Assembly (NCBI GenBank): GCA_900545875.1
Contig: URAQ01000134.1
Location: 1-5,172, forward strand
Reading direction: 5' to 3'
Origin: an uncultured Collinsella sp.
GTDB lineage: Bacteria; Actinomycetota; Coriobacteriia; Coriobacteriales; Coriobacteriaceae
DNA: 5,172 nt
Shown here in pieces: positions 1 through 4,279 of this stretch. The notes beneath the pieces were generated by a model, which worked only from the letters and a program-made list of their open reading frames with translations, was not told the DNA's origin and ran no database searches. Position 1 is the first letter of the stretch, and every line of letters begins with the position of its first letter. A program made the translations under genes and the position numbers.

Positions 1-1108
1 TTCCAACCAGCAGCAGCAAGGTCGCCGCATAGATAAAGCCGTTCCATATACGCCCGATGGGCTCCGGAATCCGGGAAAGTAGGCTCATGCGACAAGGAAC
101 CACCGGCGAGGCGCCCTTGGACTGCCGCTCGAAAGATGACGCCGTTTGCGGAGCAACCTGCGTCACTGAAGGCCCCGTCGCGCCAATCGAGCCAGACTCA
201 GGCAGGCACAGCCCGTACGCCGCGCGCACGGCATACCCGAGCGCCTTCGCACTTGCAAAACGCTTGGCCGGATCGAGCGCCATCGCCATGCAGATAACAT
301 CGGCGAGCAGGGCGGGGACGTCACACGCCTCGCACTGCTCGCGCATATCCCGCCCCGGTTTGGGGTCGGTCCCAGTCAGGCAAAAGAACAACAGCGCGCC
401 AAGCGCGTAGACATCGCTACGAACACTCGTCTGGCCAAAACCGTACTGCTCGGGCGGCGCATAGGGGCGTGTGCCAAACTTAACGGTATCGGAATCGGCC
501 CCCTCGCGCCACACGCGCGCGATTCCCAAATCGATAATCACCAGGGACGAAAACGTCATGCCGGCATCGGGCGCATATCGTGCCCCCGAAACAATAATGT
601 TCGACGGTTTCAGATCGCGATGAATCACCGGTACCGGCGTCTCCCCCGCTAACTCAAATCCGGCGTGAAGCTCTTCTGCCGCATCGCAGAGGGCGACAAA
701 CAACTCGCGCGCGTAATCGGGCGTGGCGCCCAGCCGGCCTACGAGTGCCTCGAGCGTCTCACCTTCGACATACTCCATGACCACATTCAGCTCATCGCCC
801 ACACGGCGGCAATCAACGAGTCTTGGCAGGTGCTCAAATCTGCGACCCGCCCGTTGGGCCAAAAACAGGCGCTCGTAGGCCCCACCGATGTGCGCTGAGG
901 CGTCGATGCGCTTTCGGACGAAGGGGCCAAGCGAGCCCCCGCCCGAGCCCTCAAAGTAAACGAGTTCGGTCGTCTCGACCGGCGAGCACTTAAGTACACG
1001 GTCCACACGGTAGCTGTCATCGCGGGCAAGCGAAGACAGGTGCTCTGCGAGCGCTACCGCCAATTCGTCGTCGGCATATGTGAGGTCCTGAGTATCCATA
1101 GCGTCCAT
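1..1108 (-). CDS. Hanks-type serine/threonine protein kinase, C-terminus outside the window
   Basis: This gene is open from 1108 to the window edge, giving 369 visible residues. It encodes a eukaryotic-like Ser/Thr kinase that would transfer phosphate from ATP to proteins. Visible motifs are K66 (VRK) with a possible helix-C E79, the catalytic loop HRDLKPSN (residues 163-170, Asp165, Lys167, Asn170), a metal-binding DLG (193-195) in place of DFG, APPEQ (217-221) and SDVYALG (231-237). The glycine loop is poorly conserved. The kinase domain ends near residue 300. A polar linker follows, then a hydrophobic run (about 357-369) that is probably the start of a membrane helix, so the kinase is likely membrane-anchored with its catalytic domain in the cytoplasm. 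No PASTA repeats are visible, but the C-terminus is missing. ATG at 1108 is chosen although it has no ribosome site; in-frame ATG at 1099 or GTG at 1129 are alternatives. Its substrate is unknown; the regulator encoded just upstream is a candidate. Confidence 0.93.
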   Translation of the reverse strand, partial: MDAMDTQDLTYADDELAVALAEHLSSLARDDSYRVDRVLKCSPVETTELVYFEGSGGGSLGPFVRKRIDASAHIGGAYERLFLAQRAGRRFEHLPRLVDCRRVGDELNVVMEYVEGETLEALVGRLGATPDYARELFVALCDAAEELHAGFELAGETPVPVIHRDLKPSNIIVSGARYAPDAGMTFSSLVIIDLGIARVWREGADSDTVKFGTRPYAPPEQYGFGQTSVRSDVYALGALLFFCLTGTDPKPGRDMREQCEACDVPALLADVICMAMALDPAKRFASAKALGYAVRAAYGLCLPESGSIGATGPSVTQVAPQTASSFERQSKGASPVVPCRMSLLSRIPEPIGRIWNGFIYAATLLLLVG

Positions 1109-1114
1109 AATAAC

Positions 1115-1150
1115 GCGGGGCGCGGACACCGTATGGCATCCGCGCCCCGC
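1115..1150 (-). terminator. GC-rich perfect hairpin between regulator and kinase; terminator or attenuator
   Basis: The arms 1115-1126 and 1139-1150 are perfectly complementary over 12 bp, nearly all G-C, with a 12-base loop that can add two further pairs (1129-1130 with 1135-1136). On the minus strand the stem is followed by GTTATT and then the kinase ATG. The U-tract is therefore weak and the hairpin may attenuate rather than fully stop transcription. It also occupies the place where the kinase ribosome site should be. The fold is seen in the sequence; its function is inferred. Confidence 0.55.
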
Positions 1151-1176
1151 ACATTTACGGGTTTAATTAACCCCAC

Positions 1177-1195
1177 GCAGCCCGGTATCGGCTGC
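1177..1195 (-). repeat. Short inverted repeat at the stop of the regulator gene
   Basis: GCAGCC (1177-1182) and GGCTGC (1190-1195) form a six-pair stem with a seven-base loop, touching the stop codon of the Xre-like gene. There is no U-tract immediately after it. With the larger hairpin downstream it may form a two-hairpin 3' end, but alone it is weak. Confidence 0.35.
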
Positions 1196-1617
1196 TAGCT
1201 CACCGTCTCCTCGCCAAAGCGGTACAGCTCCTCGTTAACCTTTTGCAAGCTGCAGCCTCGATCAATGCAAAAGATGATGATGGCGTCGCGACGATCCTTA
1301 CAGTTGAGCACATTGGCACCGGCGGCCGACAGGACTCGGTTGGTCTCCTTGAGCGTCAGCGCCATGGCAAAGGCAATCTGCAGTACCTTGTCGCGACCCG
1401 GATGGCGCGCGCCGGTAAAGATCTGGTAGCCAAAGGTCTCGTTGAGGTCGGCCATGCGCACGACGTGCGAACGCTCCAACCCCTTTTCTTGCAATAGCTG
1501 CTTCAGATACTCCGAAAGCGACGGGGCGGAAAAGTCATGCTCCTTGATATAGCCATCGATGCTTGGCGCGTCGAGCAGCTCGTTGAGCAACTCCTCGGTC
1601 AACTTTTTATCGGGCAT
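1195..1617 (-). CDS. Xre-like helix-turn-helix regulator, 140 aa
   Basis: A small, probably cytoplasmic DNA-binding protein. Residues about 34-97 form the HTH core: LSEYLKQLLQEKGL, then RSHVVRMADLNETFGYQIF as the likely turn and recognition helices, then GARHPGRDKVLQIAFAMAL, typical of Xre/Cro-like folds. The C-terminal 40 residues (CKDRRDAIIIFCIDRG and a short helix after it) look like a domain specific to this subfamily and could bind a partner. Proteins of this type occur beside Ser/Thr kinases in Firmicutes and Actinobacteria, as I recall, which suits the kinase that follows after 86 bp. The ATG at 1617 is supported by a strong ribosome site. The gene lies 38 bp after the lipoprotein gene and is probably co-transcribed with it. 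Its target promoter is not visible. Ser/Thr residues near the HTH could be phosphorylated by the kinase, but that is speculation. Confidence 0.88.
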   Translation of the reverse strand: MPDKKLTEELLNELLDAPSIDGYIKEHDFSAPSLSEYLKQLLQEKGLERSHVVRMADLNETFGYQIFTGARHPGRDKVLQIAFAMALTLKETNRVLSAAGANVLNCKDRRDAIIIFCIDRGCSLQKVNEELYRFGEETVS

Positions 1618-1621
1618 ATGG

Positions 1622-1633
1622 CCTCACCTCCCT
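1622..1633 (-). promoter_or_regulatory. Ribosome binding site of the Xre-like regulator
   Basis: The minus strand reads AGGGAGGTGAGG followed by CCAT and the ATG at 1617. The GGAGG core (1627-1631) sits nine bases from the start, which fixes the start of the regulator gene. Confidence 0.8.
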
Positions 1634-1655
1634 GCAAATTGCCGGCATCATAACG

Positions 1656-2198
1656 CTAGGCAAGAACCCAGCTTGCGGTGGCAGACTTATCAAACACGTT
1701 GGCGAAGTACAGAGCCTTTTTGATGTCGCCGTCAAAAAAAATGTTACCCGAAACGGAACCGCCCGCAGCAAGAGTGCCCGACTGCAGCTCATCGGAACCC
1801 TCGCTATAGTAGCCCTGGTTCTGCTGGGCACCGTTTGCGTCTTCGCCCTTCCAGTCGTAGATGTTGTAGTCCGCGCCCTCATCACCGTTGTTGACGTACG
1901 TGACGTGAATGCCCGTCATGGTCGAGCCATCATAATTGGTCAAACCCGTCTGAACGGCATCGACGACGACAGCGAGACCAGTGCTCGTGGTCACGGTCGT
2001 GCCGACAGCCAGATCGGTCGTTGCCTGCTCTTCCTTCTTGGGCTCTTCCTTCTTGTCGCTATCGCCGGCGTCCTCGGTAACAGTTGCCTTATCGCTCCCA
2101 CAACCGGCAAGCAGGCCGACAGTTCCCAGGGCGACAGTTGCAAACGCGCCAAGCGCAGCGCGACGGCTCAACAGCATTTCGGTCTCGGGCTTTTTCAT
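1656..2198 (-). CDS. DUF4352-like lipoprotein with twin-arginine signal, 180 aa
   Basis: A predicted exported lipoprotein. The N-terminus has SRRAALG (residues 11-17), a hydrophobic stretch to about residue 30 and a lipobox LLAGC with the acylated cysteine at 33; the paired arginines suggest Tat export. A charged Lys/Glu/Asp linker (about 40-60) probably spans the wall-proximal space. Residues 63-180 resemble the beta-sandwich DUF4352 (telokin-like) domain, with VGTTVTTSTGLAVVVDAV at its start, VTYVNNGDEGADYNIYDW in the middle and SVSGNIFFDGD near the end. Such domains are extracellular and probably bind ligands or proteins; no enzyme activity is expected. The ATG at 2198 is six bases from AGGAAGGA. 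That ribosome site lies in one arm of a perfect inverted repeat, so translation may be controlled. The gene is followed 38 bp later by the regulator, suggesting one transcript. The family call is from recognition and is moderately sure; the lipoprotein call is strong. Confidence 0.88.
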   Translation of the reverse strand: MKKPETEMLLSRRAALGAFATVALGTVGLLAGCGSDKATVTEDAGDSDKKEEPKKEEQATTDLAVGTTVTTSTGLAVVVDAVQTGLTNYDGSTMTGIHVTYVNNGDEGADYNIYDWKGEDANGAQQNQGYYSEGSDELQSGTLAAGGSVSGNIFFDGDIKKALYFANVFDKSATASWVLA

Positions 2199-2203
2199 AA
2201 TGC

Positions 2204-2257
2204 ATCCTTCCTACGATCCGGCTACCGCGCCGGCACACAGCACATCGTAGGAAGGAT
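2204..2257 (-). promoter_or_regulatory. Perfect 14-bp inverted repeat hiding the lipoprotein ribosome site
   Basis: Arms 2204-2217 and 2244-2257 are exact reverse complements over 14 bp. In the mRNA the 3' arm contains the whole Shine-Dalgarno AGGAAGGA (2205-2212) and the 5' arm is its exact complement. Between them, CCGGC and GCCGG (2218-2222 and 2229-2233) make a five-pair inner stem with a six-base loop, stacked on the outer stem and leaving a ten-base bulge (2234-2243). It could be an RNA switch or thermosensor, or a two-site protein operator on DNA. It lacks a U-tract on either strand, so it is not a normal terminator. Confidence 0.6.
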
Positions 2258-2262
2258 TGAAC

Positions 2263-2295
2263 GGGAATTCATTAGCTCGCAGCTAATTTGAACCC
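2263..2295 (-). repeat. Inverted repeat in the lipoprotein leader region
   Basis: ATTAGCT (2271-2277) and AGCTAAT (2281-2287) are a perfect seven-pair stem with a three-base loop. The stem extends, past two-base bulges, through TTC/GAA and GGG/CCC (2263-2265 with 2293-2295). It lies in an AT-rich stretch just past the end of the truncated HTH ORF and six bases from the ribosome-site hairpin. No U-tract follows on the minus strand. It may be a weak transcript end, an operator or a leader hairpin. Confidence 0.4.
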
Positions 2296-2308
2296 TTAGT
2301 TTTCAGTT

Positions 2309-2458
2309 TTAAGCTACCGCTGACAGCTCGACCTTCCGGCAGAAGGCGGACTCGTGGATCCCCAGTGCGCACACGATGTCGCCGTTGGAAAGGCCGTCCG
2401 CCTTGAAGCGGACCGCCTCGCCCACCATCTCCTGCGTCAGCTTCGGATGCCTTGCCAT
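2309..2458 (-). CDS. Small helix-turn-helix protein, 49 aa, probably a truncated phage or transposon gene
   Basis: This short ORF starts at ATG 2458, eight bases after GGGGGTGAT. Residues 6-42 (KLTQEMVGEAVRFKADG, then LSNGDIVCALGIHESAF) have the pattern of a homeodomain-like HTH seen in phage terminase small subunits and some transposase OrfA proteins. Such proteins usually continue well beyond this point. Here the reading ends in RKVELSAVA and a TAA soon after the recognition helix, in AT-rich DNA. I read it as the 5' remnant of a mobile-element gene cut by a rearrangement. It could instead be a genuine tiny DNA-binding protein, since its ribosome site is intact. Its codon use matches the GC-rich genes upstream rather than the lipoprotein side. 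Confidence 0.55.
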   Translation of the reverse strand: MARHPKLTQEMVGEAVRFKADGLSNGDIVCALGIHESAFCRKVELSAVA

Positions 2459-2471
2459 GCGAATCACCCCC

Positions 2472-2495
2472 GTGAGCCTCGATAGGTTTCCTCAC
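2472..2495 (-). repeat. Hairpin just before the small HTH gene
   Basis: On the minus strand GTGAG and CTCAC (2491-2495 and 2472-2476) flank an inner CCT/AGG stem with an ATCG loop and a four-base bulge. It lies directly before the ribosome site of the small HTH ORF. It may be a leader hairpin or a protein site; no U-tract follows. Confidence 0.35.
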
Positions 2496-2525
2496 GGTGG
2501 ATTCCGCAGGCGCATCACAAAGGCA

Positions 2526-2581
2526 CGGGAAAGGCGGAGCTGTGTCCCGTCGTTTCCGTCGGAGCGCGCTCTACCTTCCCG
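2526..2581 (-). other. Long imperfect stem in the gap after the Abi gene; possible structured RNA
   Basis: In the 156-bp gap between the Abi-like gene and the small HTH ORF, CGGGAAAGG (2526-2534) pairs with CCTTCCCG (2574-2581) with one bulged base. After a two-by-two internal loop, GAGC (2537-2540) pairs with GCTC (2568-2571). The enclosed 27 bases carry further short complementarities, and a ten-base palindrome GAGCGCGCTC (2562-2571) offers an alternative fold. No promoter or U-tract is clear. It may be a 3' UTR structure of the Abi transcript or a small RNA. Confidence 0.3.
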
Positions 2582-2614
2582 CTCAGTCTACCATCAGGTG
2601 TCGCCTTGGAGCCC

Positions 2615-3358
2615 CTATAGCCTCACGTTCGCCGGTACGGGGCGCGCGCAAACGTAACGCTCCACGGGCGTCTTCCCGCCTTCCCCGTACAGCCTCTCCG
2701 CCGCCTCCGGGCATAGGTCGCGCGTCAGCCGGATGATGTCGGCGTCCACGGCGGTAGGCAGGAACGCGTCGCGCGCGGGGTCGAACAGACGCTCATTGTG
2801 GGCGACGCGGTTCCTTACCTTGTTGATCGCGTAAATCGTGCGGTTCAACTCCGCGCGGTTGATACCGCGCGGCCACGCGGCGTGGAGGTAGGGAATCCAC
2901 AAGTCGCGTTCGCGGCTACGGTCGGTGAGGTGGGACCAGAAACCCATCATGAGGTTCGAGATGACCTGATCCGGGTCGCTCGGGTCGTGGGAGCGCCCCT
3001 GTGCCTGGGAGATCGCCTTGCGGTTCGCCACGTTGACGTCGAGGAGCCGCTTCGACCTGCTCGTGCGCATGATCGGCGCGCGCACCGGCGAGGCGTCGTC
3101 GAGGAGCCAGTGGCCCTCGCCGCCCCAGCCCTCTCGCAGCGCCCTGTCGTAGGCGTTGCGCAGCGCGACCTCGAAGTGGGAGATGTCAGCGACGAGGACC
3201 TTGCAGAGCCCGACGTTCCAGAGGTACAGGTCGAACGCATCCTCTATATCACCGTCGCACGCCGCGAGGTACGGAGAGAGCCGCGCGGGAGAGAGCCATC
3301 GCTCAGCCCATTCCCTTGTGTTGCAGCTCGGAAGAGATTGCTCGGGCGCCCCGGCCAT
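2615..3358 (-). CDS. Abi_2 (AbiD/F-like) abortive-infection protein with HEPN RNase motif, 247 aa
   Basis: Likely a phage-defence or toxin protein acting in the cytoplasm by cutting RNA. Residues 43-74 (DLYLWNVGLCKVLV, then ISHFEVALRNAYDRAL) match the N-terminal signature of Abi-like proteins (Pfam Abi_2). Residues 178-192 (INKVRNRVAHNERLF) contain the HEPN catalytic motif Rx4H, with Arg182 and His187 and the usual polar residue (Asn183) after the Arg. The length is normal for the family. No membrane segments are visible. The frame is open upstream to 3496, but the ATG at 3358 is preferred because AGGAGGTG lies four bases upstream and family similarity begins after it. The gene has its own candidate promoter and a leader hairpin, and lies 191 bp after the membrane-protein gene, so it may be regulated separately. 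No obvious antitoxin protein adjoins it, apart from the 49-aa HTH ORF downstream. Family call strong; RNase activity inferred. Confidence 0.9.
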   Translation of the reverse strand: MAGAPEQSLPSCNTREWAERWLSPARLSPYLAACDGDIEDAFDLYLWNVGLCKVLVADISHFEVALRNAYDRALREGWGGEGHWLLDDASPVRAPIMRTSRSKRLLDVNVANRKAISQAQGRSHDPSDPDQVISNLMMGFWSHLTDRSRERDLWIPYLHAAWPRGINRAELNRTIYAINKVRNRVAHNERLFDPARDAFLPTAVDADIIRLTRDLCPEAAERLYGEGGKTPVERYVCARPVPANVRL

Positions 3359-3362
3359 CGAA

Positions 3363-3370
3363 CACCTCCT
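3363..3370 (-). promoter_or_regulatory. Ribosome binding site of the Abi-like gene
   Basis: The minus strand reads AGGAGGTG, then TTCG and the ATG at 3358. This near-perfect site decides the start and argues against the 46-codon upstream extension of the frame. Confidence 0.85.
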
Positions 3371-3384
3371 ATAGACATGATTCA

Positions 3385-3420
3385 GGCCCGGTGACATGCA
3401 AGCAGCGGTCATCCCGGGCC
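3385..3420 (-). promoter_or_regulatory. Leader hairpin upstream of the Abi-like gene
   Basis: GGCCCGG (3385-3391) pairs with CCGGGCC (3414-3420), and TGAC (3392-3395) with GTCA (3408-3411), leaving a two-base bulge and a twelve-base loop. It falls in the predicted 5' leader of the Abi mRNA, about 15 bases before the ribosome site. There is no U-tract, so it is not a standard terminator. It may modulate translation or be a protein site. Confidence 0.45.
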
Positions 3421-3424
3421 CATC

Positions 3425-3434
3425 GATACGTATC
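3425..3434. repeat. Ten-base palindrome over the candidate Abi promoter
   Basis: GATACGTATC is a perfect palindrome that overlaps the candidate -10 box and predicted transcription start of the Abi-like gene. It could be a repressor half-site pair, but ten-base palindromes also arise by chance. Confidence 0.25.
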
Positions 3435-3460
3435 TTACCCACTTCCGCGGATTTCAACAA
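3432..3460 (-). promoter_or_regulatory. Candidate sigma-70-type promoter for the Abi-like gene
   Basis: The minus strand has TTGTTG (3455-3460), a 17-base spacer and TAAGAT (3432-3437). The -35 match is weak (3 of 6) and the -10 moderate (4 of 6), but the spacing is ideal. The start would lie near 3425, giving a leader of about 67 bases that contains the hairpin and ribosome site. Confidence 0.35.
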
Positions 3461-3549
3461 GTCGTTTCCGGATGAGGTACAGAATACCGTCATCACAGAA
3501 GGGACATCACTTGTTCTGTTCGCGTCGGCACTTCGGATACTCAGGCCGG

Positions 3550-4116
3550 TCAGCTGGCTATGAGGACGAACCCGACGACTGAGAAGAAGACGACGGCAAG
3601 CGCAACCACACCGGTCGCGATCAGGATCAGGGCATTGGCGGCGCGAAGGAGGGAGACAGTCCGGTCGTCGTAAGCCTTCCTCGATGCGTAGTAGGCCTCC
3701 AGGGAGTCACATGTCGTCCTCGCGGCGTCGAGCTCGCTGGCGAAGACCCCCTCGAGGGCGTCGGATATGGATTTCGGAGAGTCGAGGACGCAATACTTCC
3801 TCCTGCGTATGGCAAGGAGGCAGAGCACGAAGCCCGCGGCATAGCAGAGCATCGACAGGAGATAGGCGGCGAGGAGAATCTCCCTCTGCCAGACGGACGA
3901 GAAGCAGGAGAATAGCGGCTCCGCGACCGTGACGAGTGCGACGACGATTATCGATAGCGCCGTCATCAGGTGCCCCGCGTAGCCGGTGAGTCCCTCGCCG
4001 CGGGAGTCCTCCATCCGCACGCTCTCGAGCGCGAGACGGGCGAGGTACTCGGCGGTTATGCGGTCGGAGTCGTCATGAAGGGCCTCCTCTTCGGCAGCCC
4101 TCTTCTTCTTGCTCAC
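3550..4116 (-). CDS. Three-helix membrane protein of unknown family, possible defence effector, 188 aa
   Basis: I do not recognise a named family. The protein starts with a charged segment (SKKKRAAEEEALHDDSDR) and an amphipathic helix (about 20-45). Membrane helices follow at about 50-70 and 80-104, the second ending in the basic RRRK. A soluble helical stretch (about 112-155) and a final long hydrophobic helix (about 161-186) end the protein. Two helices, a helical linker and a terminal helix recall small membrane effectors of defence systems such as SLATT or Pycsar TM proteins, but I see no diagnostic motif. The GTG at 4116 is chosen because it overlaps the stop of the 42-aa ORF as GTGA, so the two are translationally coupled. 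A longer frame back to 4377 would overlap the nuclease gene and is Arg-rich and low-complexity. Possible role: membrane disruption after the nuclease-containing partner senses phage DNA. This is inferred from position. Confidence 0.78.
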   Translation of the reverse strand: MSKKKRAAEEEALHDDSDRITAEYLARLALESVRMEDSRGEGLTGYAGHLMTALSIIVVALVTVAEPLFSCFSSVWQREILLAAYLLSMLCYAAGFVLCLLAIRRRKYCVLDSPKSISDALEGVFASELDAARTTCDSLEAYYASRKAYDDRTVSLLRAANALILIATGVVALAVVFFSVVGFVLIAS

Positions 4117-4241
4117 CTCTTGTTCCCGCCCTTCCTCTCGGGCAAAATCGTCGTGTGGGAGCCTCGGGTGTCCCCGCGCACCTCGTGGGAGCCCGCGGGC
4201 TCGGGCCTCGGAGCTGGCTTGCTGGGTTTCTTGTCTGACAT
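4113..4241 (-). CDS. Small Pro/Lys-rich protein between nuclease and membrane protein, 42 aa
   Basis: This short gene has ATG at 4241 with AGGAGG (4247-4252) five bases upstream, one of the best ribosome sites in the window, and its TGA overlaps the next gene's GTG by four bases. The product begins MSDKKPSKPAPRPEPAG and ends in PERKGGNKR. It is basic, proline- and glycine-rich and probably disordered, without signal peptide or membrane helix. GSH recurs twice (residues 18-20 and 27-29), mirrored in the DNA by a repeated GTGGGAGCC (4155-4163 and 4185-4193). It could be a linker or adaptor between the nuclease and membrane protein, an inhibitor of the latter, or a leader whose translation drives coupling. 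No family is recognised. Confidence rests on the ribosome site and the overlap, not on homology. Confidence 0.72.
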   Translation of the reverse strand: MSDKKPSKPAPRPEPAGSHEVRGDTRGSHTTILPERKGGNKR

Positions 4242-4246
4242 GTTGA

Positions 4247-4252
4247 CCTCCT
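4247..4252 (-). promoter_or_regulatory. Ribosome binding site of the 42-aa ORF
   Basis: AGGAGG on the minus strand, five bases before ATG 4241. It lies in the 38-bp gap after the nuclease stop and is the main evidence that the tiny ORF is translated. Confidence 0.8.
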
Positions 4253-4279
4253 GGGAAAGCGATGACGGTGTGGCAGGCC

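Noticed and set aside
2280..2300. GGTTCAAAT resembling a tRNA T-arm near the island edge (a possible attachment site)
   Set aside because: No acceptor, anticodon or matching T-stem partner is found around it; the bases are explained by the inverted repeat at 2263-2295.
2283..2495. 70-residue minus-strand frame over the small HTH ORF
   Set aside because: Its product is Gly/Arg-rich without family features, whereas the overlapping frame 2309-2458 gives a clear HTH pattern with a well-placed ribosome site.
2798..3394. 198-residue plus-strand open frame opposite the Abi-like gene
   Set aside because: It is an antisense shadow: GC-rich third positions keep the opposite strand open. It is Arg/Val-rich without a recognisable domain, while the minus-strand frame has clear Abi and HEPN motifs.
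3359..3496. 46-codon N-terminal extension of the Abi-like frame
   Set aside because: No ribosome site at the upstream ATGs, the stretch covers the candidate promoter and leader hairpin, and the perfect AGGAGGTG site points to 3358.
3495..3519. ACAGAA/TTCTGT inverted repeat after the membrane-protein gene as a terminator
   Set aside because: Only six pairs with a 13-base loop and no U-tract on the minus strand; too weak to call.
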